Source of the DNA: Sulfitobacter mediterraneus
Lineage (GTDB): Bacteria > Pseudomonadota > Alphaproteobacteria > Rhodobacterales > Rhodobacteraceae
Reading direction: 5' to 3'
DNA length: 64,000 bases
NCBI RefSeq assembly: GCF_016801775.1
Contig: NZ_CP069004.1
Location: 3,286,001-3,350,000, forward strand
Below, one piece after another: positions 1 to 8,702 of the stretch. The notes under the pieces are model-generated. The model did no database searches. It saw nothing but the letters and a program-made list of their open reading frames with translations, and was not told where the DNA came from. Every line of letters begins with the position of its first letter. Position 1 is the first letter of the stretch. The position numbers were made by a program, and so were the translations under genes.

Positions 1-734
1 TGGCCAAGGGCACAACAGTGATCAACAACGCCGCCCGCGAGCCAGAGATTGTGGATCTGGCCAATTGCTTGCGGGCGATGGGCGCTGAGATTGACGGCGA
101 CGGCACGTCAACCGTGACCATCCAAGGGGTGGACCGCTTGCATGGTGCCACGCACCGTGTGGTCACGGACCGGATTGAGCTGGGCACCTATATGCTGGCC
201 CCTGCGATCTGCGGCGGCGAGGTGGAGCTATTGGGCGGGCGCATCGACCTGCTGGCGGCCTTCTGCGAAAAGTTGGATGCGGCTGGTATCTCTGTCAGCG
301 AAACCGAAAACGGGCTGAGCGTTACTCGCCGTGAGGATCATATCCGGGCGGTCAACGTGACGACCGAACCTTTCCCCGGATTTCCCACCGATTTGCAGGC
401 ACAGATGATGGCCCTGCTGTGCACGGCTGACGGCACATCGGTTTTGGAAGAGAAAATCTTTGAGAACCGGTTTATGCATGCCCCCGAACTGATCCGCATG
501 GGCGCAGATATCGAGGTGCACGGCGGCACGGCGACGGTCAAAGGTGTGGCCAAACTGAAAGGCGCACCGGTGATGGCGACGGATCTGCGGGCCTCTGTGT
601 CTTTGATCCTTGCGGGAATGGCCGCCGAAGGGGAAACAACCGTCAGCCGCGTTTACCATCTTGATCGCGGCTATGAGCATGTGGTGGCCAAACTGCGCGG
701 CGTGGGTGCGGATATTGAACGGATCAAAAGCTGA
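1..734 (+). CDS. murA: UDP-N-acetylglucosamine 1-carboxyvinyltransferase, C-terminal part (5' end outside window)
   Basis: First committed step of peptidoglycan synthesis in the cytoplasm: transfer of enolpyruvate from PEP to UDP-GlcNAc. The reading frame is open from base 3, so the gene enters from the left; about 243 of the usual ~420 residues are visible. The segment [13 protein letters not shown] and the later GFPTDLQAQ match MurA; the Asp of GFPTD corresponds to the conserved active-site aspartate, while the loop with the catalytic Cys lies outside the window. The GTG at 18 is internal, not a start. The stop overlaps the ATG of the DUF2948 gene (TGATG), implying translational coupling. 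Murein synthesis next to DUF2948 and hisD is the usual Rhodobacteraceae arrangement. Confidence 0.97.
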   Translation, partial: AKGTTVINNAAREPEIVDLANCLRAMGAEIDGDGTSTVTIQGVDRLHGATHRVVTDRIELGTYMLAPAICGGEVELLGGRIDLLAAFCEKLDAAGISVSETENGLSVTRREDHIRAVNVTTEPFPGFPTDLQAQMMALLCTADGTSVLEEKIFENRFMHAPELIRMGADIEVHGGTATVKGVAKLKGAPVMATDLRASVSLILAGMAAEGETTVSRVYHLDRGYEHVVAKLRGVGADIERIKS

Positions 735-1204
735 TGAGCATGGACGCCCGATTTGAGGATGGCCGCGAGGCACCGTTGAACCTTGGTGCGCTGGATGGGG
801 CGGATCTTGAGGTGATCTCGTCACTGGCGCAAGACGCGGTGTTTCCGGCCTCCGAGATGACCTGGGACAGCAAGGGCAGACGTTTTGCCTTGCTGCTGAA
901 CCGGGTGCGTTGGGAAGACGACGGCAAAACCCGTCATGCCCCGGAACGGGTGCAGTCGGTGCTGCTGTTCTCAAACGTGCAATCGGTCGCCAGTCAAGGC
1001 GTGCCAAAAGGCGATGCCGATGTGATTCTGTCCCTGCTGACCATCACGTTCGAAGAGGCGGACGCGCCTTCGGGCCATGTTTTGCTGACCCTTGCGGGGG
1101 ATGGTGCGATCCGACTTGCGGTTGAGGCGCTGGAGGTCACGCTCAAGGACGTGACGCGCCCCTATGTCGCTCCGTCAAAGAAGCTTCCCGACCATCCAGA
1201 GTGA
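734..1204 (+). CDS. DUF2948 family protein
   Basis: Small soluble protein of 156 residues, function unknown. The N-terminal half (ALDGADLEVISSLAQDA, then the LLNRVRWE region) is typical of DUF2948, a family nearly restricted to alphaproteobacteria and normally encoded directly behind murA. There is no signal peptide or membrane segment. The ATG uses the last base of the murA stop codon, so the two genes are cotranslated. In relatives hisD usually follows closely; here a 576-residue RTX/DUF4214 gene lies between. Family assignment is from sequence appearance; no biochemical role is claimed. Confidence 0.85.
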   Translation: MSMDARFEDGREAPLNLGALDGADLEVISSLAQDAVFPASEMTWDSKGRRFALLLNRVRWEDDGKTRHAPERVQSVLLFSNVQSVASQGVPKGDADVILSLLTITFEEADAPSGHVLLTLAGDGAIRLAVEALEVTLKDVTRPYVAPSKKLPDHPE

Positions 1205-1297
1205 TTAAACCCGGATGGGTGAGGTGCCCAATCGCCCTTTTAAGGTGTTTCAGCCGAATTAAATTCAGTTCCTGATTGTGGGCATGAGCCATTGCTG

Positions 1298-1318
1298 TAC
1301 AGTGGACCAAACACTGTA
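1298..1318. promoter_or_regulatory. Inverted repeat upstream of DUF4214 gene, candidate operator
   Basis: Perfect 7-base arms TACAGTG and CACTGTA separated by 7 bases, ending about 28 bases before the start of the DUF4214 gene. It lies in the 142-base gap after DUF2948, which is AT-richer than the flanks. Position and symmetry suit a regulator-binding site; the regulator is unknown. It could also be a 5'-UTR hairpin. Confidence 0.35.
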
Positions 1319-1346
1319 GAACTTCAGCACTAAATGGCTTTTGATT

Positions 1347-3077
1347 ATGGCAAATGTACACATTGACGGTCCCCAGGTCCTTTTGGACGGGACCACCCTC
1401 AACGGGCTGCCACATTTCGGGCGGACAAACTACTTTTTGGCCCAAAGTGTAGAGATCGGCGGAAAGACTTTTTCAATCTCTTACCGCAGCTTCTCTTTTT
1501 CCGAGACGATGCTCATTATCGAATTGGGAGACACCCTGCGCACAGAGATCAGCGGGAATTTTCAGTACAGTGAAGACGGTCAGCTTTCTGGAACAATCAC
1601 TGGCGCGCGCACCGTGTATCAGCCGTCAGAGTTGATTACGAATGACGATCAACACGTGGTTCCTGCCCCCCCCGAGACATGGATCGAGATCACCGGGGCG
1701 AGCGTTTCAATTCCCGCGCAACAACCGAACGACGGATTGTTGGACCTTGAGGGCAACGTCATCGGTTCCGACCATGGCGCCATCCTCTGGGATGAACTCA
1801 TCCTTGGCGGTGATGATGACATTACTGTCAGTGCAAGTTGGCAGAGCGATGAACCTCCGGTCATTCACGGGTATGGTGGCGATGATGTGATCCGGGAGGA
1901 AGATCCTTGGACAATATATCATCTTGATGGCACCTTCGGCGATGACCAAGTGACTGCGCCGCAAGAAAACGCATCCCCCGAATTGGACGAACCCATCATT
2001 GGCGACCTGATCGTTTGGGACTTTCCAAAACCAAATGACGCCGTTTTCCATGGCGACGCAGGCAACGACCACATTACAGCGGCTGAGGGCAATGACACGT
2101 TGTTTGGTGGTGACGGCGACGACACGCTTGTCGCTTATAGGGGAGAAAATCGGCTCATCGGGGGCGCTGGCGACGACAGCCTTTCCGGAGGAGATGGCGA
2201 GACAGCAGTCTTTGCGGGGGAGAGTGACGAATTTGCAATTTCCGTTTTTGTGTCTTCCGAACCAGACCACATAGCGAACATATCGGATCAAAACTCCTTC
2301 GCAATAATTGCCGATCCCGACATTTTGCCCTACCAACCTCAGCCAACGATCCTTGTTGCAGACCGTGTATTGAATAGAGAGGGCAACGATACCCTCAACG
2401 GGATCGATTTTCTGGAATTTTCGAACGCCACAATCGACACTGATGTGCTGTTGTCGGCGCTTGAACTGAGCGTGAACCAAGCCCGCGAAATCACCGCGCA
2501 TTACCTCGCGGTTCTTGATCGCGCACCGGACGCGCAAGGGCTGTATTTCTGGGGCAGCAAGATCGCCGAAGGGATGAGCATGGACGACCTTGCCGGGCAT
2601 CTCTCAACCTCTCAAGAGATTGCGGATCAATACGAGGATCTGTCTCTGAGCGTGAGCGAGTTGCAGGCGATTGCGCAATCCGTCCTGAACCGCAGTTTGG
2701 ATCCGCGCGGATTGGAATTCTGGTCTCGGATGGCCGAAGAAGGCAAGGTTGATCGCAGCAACTTTGTATTGGAACTGATCAAAGGCGCAGTGCCACGGTA
2801 CGATCCAAAAGACACCCCCGAAGAAACCGCCCAACGGGCGCTGGATCATGCCTATCTGGACAGCAAGATTGACCTGGGGCTGTACTATTCAGCCGTCAAA
2901 GGGATGAGCAATCTGGACAATGCCGATGCGATTTTTGCCGGTCTGGATGGTAGCGATGACAGCGTAGACGCAGCCAAAGCGATGATCGACGATCTTCACA
3001 GCGATGCCATGGAAGCAAACAGTGGCGAAATGATCATCACCATGGTCGGGATCGCGGGCGATCTTTTTGACGGATAA
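1347..3077 (+). CDS. DUF4214 / RTX-repeat calcium-binding protein, probably secreted
   Basis: A 576-residue acidic protein without an N-terminal signal peptide. Residues about 234-291 carry glycine-aspartate nonapeptides of the hemolysin type (GDAGNDHI, GNDTLFGGDGDDTL, GGAGDDSLSGG), which bind calcium and usually mark type I secretion substrates. Residues about 378-482 hold two DUF4214 units, seen as YLAVLDRAPDAQGLYFW and VLNRSLDPRGLEFW. DUF4214 occurs in surface and extracellular proteins linked to adhesion and S-layers. The start is placed at ATG 1347; a TTG two codons upstream is possible. Base composition looks lower in GC than its neighbours, and the gene interrupts the usual DUF2948-hisD adjacency, so it is probably a later insertion. 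No type I exporter gene is near it. Confidence 0.8.
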   Translation: MANVHIDGPQVLLDGTTLNGLPHFGRTNYFLAQSVEIGGKTFSISYRSFSFSETMLIIELGDTLRTEISGNFQYSEDGQLSGTITGARTVYQPSELITNDDQHVVPAPPETWIEITGASVSIPAQQPNDGLLDLEGNVIGSDHGAILWDELILGGDDDITVSASWQSDEPPVIHGYGGDDVIREEDPWTIYHLDGTFGDDQVTAPQENASPELDEPIIGDLIVWDFPKPNDAVFHGDAGNDHITAAEGNDTLFGGDGDDTLVAYRGENRLIGGAGDDSLSGGDGETAVFAGESDEFAISVFVSSEPDHIANISDQNSFAIIADPDILPYQPQPTILVADRVLNREGNDTLNGIDFLEFSNATIDTDVLLSALELSVNQAREITAHYLAVLDRAPDAQGLYFWGSKIAEGMSMDDLAGHLSTSQEIADQYEDLSLSVSELQAIAQSVLNRSLDPRGLEFWSRMAEEGKVDRSNFVLELIKGAVPRYDPKDTPEETAQRALDHAYLDSKIDLGLYYSAVKGMSNLDNADAIFAGLDGSDDSVDAAKAMIDDLHSDAMEANSGEMIITMVGIAGDLFDG

Positions 3078-3197
3078 ATAGGGGAGGGCGCGGCAATGCA
3101 TCCGCTTGAGCCGCCAAACCATTCCCGTTAAGCAGCAGCCAACCCCATTGCGCCCAGCCCCCCGGTCAGGTGCGCCCCTGTTGGAGCATTGCCGCCC

Positions 3198-4499
3198 ATG
3201 CCCGTAACCCTGAACGCCGCTGCGCCGGATTTCGAGACCGCATTTGCCGCCCTGCTGGGGGCCAAGCGGGAAGACAGCCCCGATGTGGACGCCGCAGTGG
3301 CCGATATCATTGCCGATGTCCGGACACGGGGCGATGCGGCTGTCATCGCGCTGACGGAAAAGTTTGATCGGGTCACGTTGTCGCCGGAAACCCTCCGCAT
3401 CAGCCCGGCAGAGGTCACCGCAGCGGCAGCAAAGGTCAGCGCTGAGGACCGCGCTGCACTTGAACTGGCTGCAACCCGCATTCGCGCCTATCACGAGCGC
3501 CAATTGCCAGAAGACGCCGAATGGACCGATGATGCGGGCGCGACCCTTGGCTGGCGTTGGACACCGGTTTCGGCGGCGGGTCTTTATGTGCCGGGCGGAC
3601 TGGCCAGCTATCCTTCCTCGGTGTTGATGAACGCAATTCCGGCCAAAGTGGCAGGCGTCCCGCGTTTGGCAATGGTCGTGCCGACGCCGGATGGCGTGCT
3701 AAACCCACTGGTGCTGCTGGCAGCGCAGATCGCCGGCGTGGATGAGATCTACCGCATCGGCGGGGCGCAAGCGGTGGCAGCACTTGCCTATGGCACCCAG
3801 ACCATAGCCCCCGTGGACAAGATCACCGGCCCCGGCAACGCCTTTGTTGCAGCCGCCAAACGGCGGGTGTTTGGCAAGGTGGGCATCGACATGATTGCTG
3901 GACCCTCCGAGATCCTGGTGATCGCGGATGGCGATAATGATCCAGACTGGATCGCCCTTGATCTGCTTAGCCAGGCCGAACATGATCAAAGTGCGCAATC
4001 CATTCTGATCACCACCGATCCCGCTTTTGGCAAAGCGGTGAGCGCAGCGGTGGACAAACGCCTCGAAACCTTGGAGCGGCGCGAGATCGCGGGGGCAAGC
4101 TGGCGCGACAATGGCGCGATCATCACGGTGCCGGATCTGGATGTGGCGGCCGAATTGTCAAACCGGATTGCGCCTGAGCATTTGGAGCTGTGCGTGGCGG
4201 ACCCTGATACCCTTTCGGACAAGATCACCCACGCGGGCGCGATCTTTCTTGGGCAATGGACGCCAGAGGCGATTGGCGATTATGTCGGCGGGCCCAACCA
4301 CGTCTTGCCCACGGCGCGGTCTGCGCGGTTCTCTTCCGGCCTCTCGGTGCTGGACTTTATGAAGCGCACGACCTTGGCGCGGATGACCCCCGATGCACTG
4401 CGCCAGATTGGCCCGGCGGCAGAGCGGTTGGCAGCGTCCGAAAGTCTTGAGGCGCACGGTCTGTCCGTCACCGCACGGCTCCGTAAACTCAACGGGTGA
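3198..4499 (+). CDS. hisD: Histidinol dehydrogenase
   Basis: Catalyses the last two NAD-dependent steps of histidine synthesis, L-histidinol to L-histidine, as a zinc enzyme in the cytoplasm. The protein has 433 residues, as expected. Visible signatures are KITGPGNAFVAAAKR, the zinc-ligand region DLLSQAEHD, the catalytic Glu-His pair in APEHLEL and the GGPNHVLPT motif. An upstream in-frame TTG (3189) exists, but ATG 3198 (MPVTLNAAAPDFE) fits family starts better. It is followed at about 97 bases by UPF0262, its usual neighbour. Confidence 0.96.
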   Translation: MPVTLNAAAPDFETAFAALLGAKREDSPDVDAAVADIIADVRTRGDAAVIALTEKFDRVTLSPETLRISPAEVTAAAAKVSAEDRAALELAATRIRAYHERQLPEDAEWTDDAGATLGWRWTPVSAAGLYVPGGLASYPSSVLMNAIPAKVAGVPRLAMVVPTPDGVLNPLVLLAAQIAGVDEIYRIGGAQAVAALAYGTQTIAPVDKITGPGNAFVAAAKRRVFGKVGIDMIAGPSEILVIADGDNDPDWIALDLLSQAEHDQSAQSILITTDPAFGKAVSAAVDKRLETLERREIAGASWRDNGAIITVPDLDVAAELSNRIAPEHLELCVADPDTLSDKITHAGAIFLGQWTPEAIGDYVGGPNHVLPTARSARFSSGLSVLDFMKRTTLARMTPDALRQIGPAAERLAASESLEAHGLSVTARLRKLNG

Positions 4500-4595
4500 C
4501 GCAGCCGGTCAATGGTGCGCCGCTGCGGGCCATTGCACCGCTATGGTCACTGGCGTATGCAAACCTCGTAATTGTTTGAGAAAAGGATGCGCCGG

Positions 4596-5075
4596 ATGTC
4601 CCGCATCACCCATATCGCACTTGATGACGCGAACCTGCCGCCGCCCACGCCTGAGATCGAACAGGAGCGCAAGGTGGCGATGTTTGATCTGCTGGAGGAC
4701 AACACCTTTGTCCTGCCGCAGCGCGAAGAACGTGCGGTGCCCGACGGTCCGTACCACCTTGGCCTGTCCATCCGTGACAAGCGTCTGGTCTTTGATGTGA
4801 ACACCGAAGCCGAGGAAAAGGCAGCGGAATTTCACCTTTCGCTGGGTCCGTTCCGGCAGGTCGTCAAAGACTACTTTCAGATCTGCGAGAGTTATTTTGA
4901 CGCGGTGAAGAAACTGCCGCCCAGCCAGATTGAAACCATCGACATGGCCCGCCGCGGGATCCACAACGAAGGCAGCCGCGTGTTGCAAGAACGTCTTGAG
5001 GGTAAGGCAGAGATCGACATTGACACCGCCCGCCGCCTCTTTACGCTCATTTGTGTTCTGCATTTCGGCGGTTGA
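4596..5075 (+). CDS. UPF0262 family protein
   Basis: A 159-residue soluble protein of unknown function, typical of Rhodobacterales and Rhizobiales and normally found between hisD and a low-molecular-weight phosphatase, as here. The hallmark N-terminus PPPTPEIEQERKVAMFDLLE and the later LPPSQIETIDMARRGIHNEG segment are both present. The start is set at the third in-frame initiator (ATG 4596, MSRITHI) because AAAAGGA lies about 8 bases upstream and family members begin this way; TTG 4572 and ATG 4587 are less likely. The stop directly abuts the next ATG at 5076. Confidence 0.88.
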   Translation: MSRITHIALDDANLPPPTPEIEQERKVAMFDLLEDNTFVLPQREERAVPDGPYHLGLSIRDKRLVFDVNTEAEEKAAEFHLSLGPFRQVVKDYFQICESYFDAVKKLPPSQIETIDMARRGIHNEGSRVLQERLEGKAEIDIDTARRLFTLICVLHFGG

Positions 5076-5546
5076 ATGACCTCAGGCTTGCCACAATCGG
5101 TGCTTTTTTGCTGCGATCATAACGCGGTGCGGTCCCCCATGGCAGAGGGGATCATGAAAAAGTTCTATGGCACCGATACCTACGTGCAGTCTGTTGGCGT
5201 GAAGAACGATCTCGAGATTGATGGCTTTTCCATCGCGGTTTGCGCCGAGATGGACGTCGAATTAAGCCGCCATCGGTCCCGCAGTTTTGACGAGATGGAA
5301 CAATGGGGCGATGATCTTAGCTCATTTGATCTGGTGATTGCTCTTAGCCCGGCCAGCCAACGCCGGGCGCTTGAATTAACCCGTTTTTTCCATCTCGATG
5401 TTGAGTATTGGCCGATCCTTGACCCGACCGGCCTGGGCGAGACACGTGACGCCAAACTGGTGCAGTTTCGCGCCGCCCGAGACCAGATTGCAAGCCGGCT
5501 GGTGGAACGGTTCGGCCCCCCCAAAGAAGCAGAAGACCTTTCATGA
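5076..5546 (+). CDS. Low-molecular-weight protein-tyrosine-phosphatase family protein
   Basis: A 156-residue cytoplasmic protein with the LMW-PTP/ArsC-like fold. The phosphate-binding P-loop C13-X5-R19 (CDHNAVRSPMAEG) is intact and a DPTG segment near residue 111 supplies the expected Asp general acid. It could dephosphorylate phosphotyrosine proteins or, less likely, act as an arsenate reductase; no ars genes are nearby. The ATG directly follows the UPF0262 stop and the end overlaps the next gene by 4 bases, so the three form one transcription unit. Its substrate is unknown. Confidence 0.85.
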   Translation: MTSGLPQSVLFCCDHNAVRSPMAEGIMKKFYGTDTYVQSVGVKNDLEIDGFSIAVCAEMDVELSRHRSRSFDEMEQWGDDLSSFDLVIALSPASQRRALELTRFFHLDVEYWPILDPTGLGETRDAKLVQFRAARDQIASRLVERFGPPKEAEDLS

Positions 5547-5935
5547 CAGATATTATCCAACGCTATTTCGAAGCCTTCAACGCCGGTGATACCGATGCCA
5601 TGATCGAATGCCTGTCCGATGACGTGGCCCATCACGTCAATGAAGGCGACATTCGCATCGGCAAACCCGCATTTGCCAGCTTTTGTGACCACATGACCCG
5701 CTGCTACCGGGAAAATCTGACGGATATGGTGATTTTTCACAACGAAGACGGCACCCGCGCTGCGGCAGAGTTTGTCGTCAACGGCACCTATCTGGCGACT
5801 GACGATGGCCTACCCGAGGCAAAGGGACAGACCTATAAGCTGACCGCCGGATCCTTTTTTGATGTGGCTGATGGCAAGATCACCCGCGTGACCACCCGCT
5901 ATAATCTCAGCGATTGGATCGCGCAGGTTTCCTGA
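5543..5935 (+). CDS. NTF2/SnoaL-like protein (ketosteroid isomerase-related)
   Basis: A 130-residue protein with the cone-shaped NTF2-like fold: an N-terminal helix (YFEAFNAGDTDAMIECLSDDVAHHVNEG) followed by alternating strands ending in ITRVTTRYNLSDWI. It resembles the subfamily named ketosteroid isomerase-related, whose reactions are unknown. The ATG overlaps the phosphatase stop by 4 bases (ATGA), giving coupled translation. No catalytic assignment is made. Confidence 0.8.
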   Translation: MTDIIQRYFEAFNAGDTDAMIECLSDDVAHHVNEGDIRIGKPAFASFCDHMTRCYRENLTDMVIFHNEDGTRAAAEFVVNGTYLATDDGLPEAKGQTYKLTAGSFFDVADGKITRVTTRYNLSDWIAQVS

Positions 5936-6008
5936 CACTTGATCGAGGCTGGCGTTGCGCCTAGGCTGAGTCACGGCGCCGCCTGTGCCGCCCCCCTCCG
6001 CCGGGGAA

Positions 6009-6021
6009 GCATGTGACATGC
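6009..6021. promoter_or_regulatory. Short palindrome in gap before DnaB-like ATPase gene
   Basis: GCATGT and ACATGC flank a single base in the 167-base gap between the NTF2-like gene and the ATPase gene. It may be a regulator half-site pair; chance occurrence cannot be excluded. Nothing else definite was seen in this gap. Confidence 0.2.
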
Positions 6022-6102
6022 AGGGCAATTGGCAAAGCTTTGAACCTGCACGCGCCGCCACATCAGGAGGGATTGTGACACCTGCGCACAGGAGGTTTCA
6101 AA

Positions 6103-6804
6103 ATGCTGTTATCCGCCCCGATTTTTGTTCTCAAACGCAAGGCTCGACAATTGTCCCGCACGGGAAAACTGTCCCATAGCGCGGCTCTGGACCGTATTGC
6201 AGTTCAGGAGGGCTTCCAAAACTGGAGCCATCTGGCCAAACGTGATGCGGACACCGGCCGCGCGGCCCGTCTGCTGGCGCAATTGCAGCCTGGCGATCTG
6301 GTACTGGTTGCCGCACGGCCCGGCGAAGGCAAGACATTGCTCGCGTTGGAGATTTTGGCCGAAGCCGCCGCGACGGGGCAGGGGGCATCCTTTTTTACGT
6401 TGGAGTATTCTGAAGAAACCGTCAGGGGATTGCTGGCCGAAACCCGGCTGGAAGGACGGGCAATCAAGATTGATACCTCGGATGGCATTTGTGCCGGTCA
6501 TATTGTAGAAACTCACGCCGCTGCCCCCAAGGGCGGGGTAATTGTCATCGACTATCTCCAACGCCTCTGCGAAAGCCGCAGCACCCCCGACCTGGACAGC
6601 CAGCTTGCCACGCTCAAAGACTTTGCGAAGGCCCGCGGGCAAACGATCATCTGCCTCAGCCAGATCGACCGCCGCTTTGTTGAGGCAGGGCAAAACCGCC
6701 CCGGCCTTGCAGATGTGCGTCTTGCCGATCCTGCCGATTTGCGCATCTTCGATCGATGTATTTTTCTGAACGCCGGTAAGATCAGCCTACAGGCGTTTGC
6801 CTGA
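6103..6804 (+). CDS. DnaB-like RecA-fold ATPase with N-terminal glyoxalase-related (PF20066-like) segment
   Basis: A 233-residue protein. Residues 1-45 (LKRKARQLSR, SHSAALDRIAVQEGFQNWSHL) resemble the short glyoxalase-related PF20066 domain. From about residue 60 a RecA/DnaB-type ATPase follows, with Walker A ARPGEGKT, Walker B GGVIVIDYLQRL and the sensor segment CLSQIDRRF, like the C-terminal half of replicative helicase DnaB. It is far too short to be DnaB and lacks the DnaB N-terminal domain. A strong GGAGG lies 7 bases before the ATG. Such stand-alone proteins are common in Rhodobacteraceae; their role is unknown. Nucleic-acid handling is a guess from the fold. Confidence 0.75.
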   Translation: MLLSAPIFVLKRKARQLSRTGKLSHSAALDRIAVQEGFQNWSHLAKRDADTGRAARLLAQLQPGDLVLVAARPGEGKTLLALEILAEAAATGQGASFFTLEYSEETVRGLLAETRLEGRAIKIDTSDGICAGHIVETHAAAPKGGVIVIDYLQRLCESRSTPDLDSQLATLKDFAKARGQTIICLSQIDRRFVEAGQNRPGLADVRLADPADLRIFDRCIFLNAGKISLQAFA

Positions 6805-6820
6805 CGAATTGGGAGTTTCG

Positions 6821-7420
6821 ATGGTAAAGCCAGATCTAATAGATGTCCGCGCCCTGACCGGCGTGGACCTCGCACCGGCCCTCGCGGATGTGGCCCGCCT
6901 GCGGATCGCTGTTTTCCGCGACTGGCCCTACCTTTATGACGGGGATCTGGCCTATGAGGAGGGGTATCTGCAATCCTATCGGAATTCGGACCGTGCTGTC
7001 GTCGTTGGGGCTTACAAAGGCGCTGATCTGGTCGGTGCCAGCACAGGCACGCCGCTGGCCGATCACGCGGATGATTTCGCCGTTGCATTTGACGGCACGG
7101 GCATCGCTTTGGATGATGTGTTCTATTGCGCGGAAAGTGTCCTGTTGCCTGAGTATCGCGGGCTTGGCATCGGGCACCGGTTCTTTGACATCAGAGAGGC
7201 CCACGCCCGCCGGTTGGGGTTTTCCAAATGCTGTTTTTGCGGGGTTGTTCGGCCAGCCGATCACCCGCAACACCCCGCAAGCTATCGCCCGCTGGATGAT
7301 TTCTGGCGCGGACGGGGCTATGCCCCGCTGCAAGGGGTGGTGGCGCAGTTCAAATGGAAAGACATAGGTCAGGCGGATGAAACGGCCAAACCGCTGCAAT
7401 TCTGGATCAAGGATCTGTAG
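6821..7420 (+). CDS. GNAT family N-acetyltransferase
   Basis: A 199-residue protein with a GNAT core: the beta4-alpha3 segment AESVLLPEYRGLGIGHRFFD contains the R-G-L-G-I-G pyrophosphate-binding loop for acetyl-CoA. The start is ATG 6821, preceded by GGGAG at 6 bases; a TTG at 6797 overlapping the previous gene is less likely. The acceptor substrate cannot be inferred. It sits 16 bases after the DnaB-like ATPase and probably shares its transcript. It converges with the lipoprotein gene 6 bases downstream, with no obvious terminator between. Confidence 0.82.
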   Translation: MVKPDLIDVRALTGVDLAPALADVARLRIAVFRDWPYLYDGDLAYEEGYLQSYRNSDRAVVVGAYKGADLVGASTGTPLADHADDFAVAFDGTGIALDDVFYCAESVLLPEYRGLGIGHRFFDIREAHARRLGFSKCCFCGVVRPADHPQHPASYRPLDDFWRGRGYAPLQGVVAQFKWKDIGQADETAKPLQFWIKDL

Positions 7421-7426
7421 GTCGGA

Positions 7427-7789
7427 TCAGGACGCAGAGCAAAGCTCGGCCGCGACCTTGCCATAGGCTTTCCACGCTTTCCAGAACCGTTCGTTGCTGG
7501 CGTTGTCGGATTGCCGGATTTCCTGCAATTTGTGGGGATCGCTGAACATCTTGGCGCCGCGCCGTTGATCGGCATTCGACAACTCGCGATCCGCAACCGC
7601 CTGAACACAGCCACACCGCGCCCGCGAGGCGGCTTTGCGGTTCGCCTGCTGGCAGGCTTTCTGGATGGGTCCGGTGGCAAAAAGAACCGGTGCCGGTTTG
7701 TACCCCCGTGCATTGGCACTGCTATAGCGAGACCCGCCGCAGGCCGTCAGCCCCAGCATCGCAACAAGCGCAATCATTATCCGCAACAT
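7427..7789 (-). CDS. Small putative lipoprotein, function unknown
   Basis: A 120-residue exported protein. The N-terminus MLRIMIALVAMLGLTACGGS is a type II signal peptide with lipobox LTAC, so the mature protein would be lipid-anchored at Cys17. The mature part has three further cysteines (ACQQA, RCGCVQA) and conserved stretches SSANARGYK and QSDNASNERFW. Homologues occur throughout Rhodobacteraceae and are sometimes named arginine transporter without evidence I know of; that name is not adopted. It is a single gene, convergent with the GNAT gene. Confidence 0.75.
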   Translation of the reverse strand: MLRIMIALVAMLGLTACGGSRYSSANARGYKPAPVLFATGPIQKACQQANRKAASRARCGCVQAVADRELSNADQRRGAKMFSDPHKLQEIRQSDNASNERFWKAWKAYGKVAAELCSAS

Positions 7790-8024
7790 CGTAAACTGCC
7801 TCGATTTGTTGGCCCCGGGTTTGCCCCGTTCAGACCCTTTCTGCTTTGGCCAAAGTATGACCTATTCTGCGCAAAGGGGCAATTCACGTTTGTTTGGTCC
7901 CGCCCGCATCAGCGGCAACCGCCTCTTGGTTTTGGCGCTGACCGGGCAAGGGCTGGTTTTCCGGACTTGCCGCAACCGCATGAATGCCGCAGTTTGTCTG
8001 TTCGGACCCAAAAGGCAATTTTTC

Positions 8025-8591
8025 ATGTCCCCTGCAAAAGATAAAAAGACAAAGTTCCGTGCAATTATCATCGCCTATCCTGCCGCGCTGGTTGCCATCG
8101 CTCTGGCCTTGAACCTGCTGCTGTTCGGGGTGGATCCGGCCATCGTGGCGTTGCCAAGCAAACCTTTGATCGGGGCGCTGGTGATCGGTGCGCTGCTGCT
8201 GGTGATCAATCACTCGGTATTGATGACCACAACCGAGCTGACGCGACTGAAATATGATCTTAAGGCGACGCCGGAGGAATGGGAGGCCAGCGAACGCAGC
8301 CCTGCGGACATCAGCGCAAAGGCGCAGATGGAACTTGAGCGTCAGCACAACGCTCACCGCAACGCCACGGAAAATACTGTCTATTTCGCCATGCTGGCCG
8401 TCACCCTTTGCCTGATTTCCCCGGTTCAGATCGCGGCGCAGATCTGGATCATCTGCTTTGCGCTGGGACGCCTTGGCCATGCCGTTGCCTATCTGACGGG
8501 GCGTGACGGATTGCGCGGAATTTGCATGAGCATCAGCCTGATTGCGCTTTATGGGATGGGGAGCTATCTGGCGCTGGCACTGATCGTTTAG
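8025..8591 (+). CDS. MAPEG family membrane protein
   Basis: A 188-residue integral membrane protein with four hydrophobic segments. It matches the MAPEG superfamily (membrane-associated proteins in eicosanoid and glutathione metabolism): the core AHRNATENTVYFAMLAV corresponds to the conserved E-R/H-x-x-x-N-x-x-E motif after the first loop. The open frame extends upstream, but ATG 8025 (MSPAKDKKTKFRA) gives a normal basic N-terminus before the first helix. Bacterial members are mostly uncharacterised, so glutathione transferase activity is only a family-level possibility. It is monocistronic, 111 bases before lepA. Confidence 0.8.
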   Translation: MSPAKDKKTKFRAIIIAYPAALVAIALALNLLLFGVDPAIVALPSKPLIGALVIGALLLVINHSVLMTTTELTRLKYDLKATPEEWEASERSPADISAKAQMELERQHNAHRNATENTVYFAMLAVTLCLISPVQIAAQIWIICFALGRLGHAVAYLTGRDGLRGICMSISLIALYGMGSYLALALIV

Positions 8592-8702
8592 ACGCGGCAA
8601 GACCCGCAGCGGTTCGGCCCAAGCGCCACAGGGGTTTGAGCCATGTCGGGGCCACATTGAATCCACCTTGACCAACCCACCAAAGCGCATCATATCCCCT
8701 GC

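Noticed and set aside
1298..1318. Lux-box reading of the inverted repeat before the DUF4214 gene
   Set aside because: The arms do not fit the CTGT-N8-ACAG pattern of LuxR-type sites; kept only as a generic inverted repeat.
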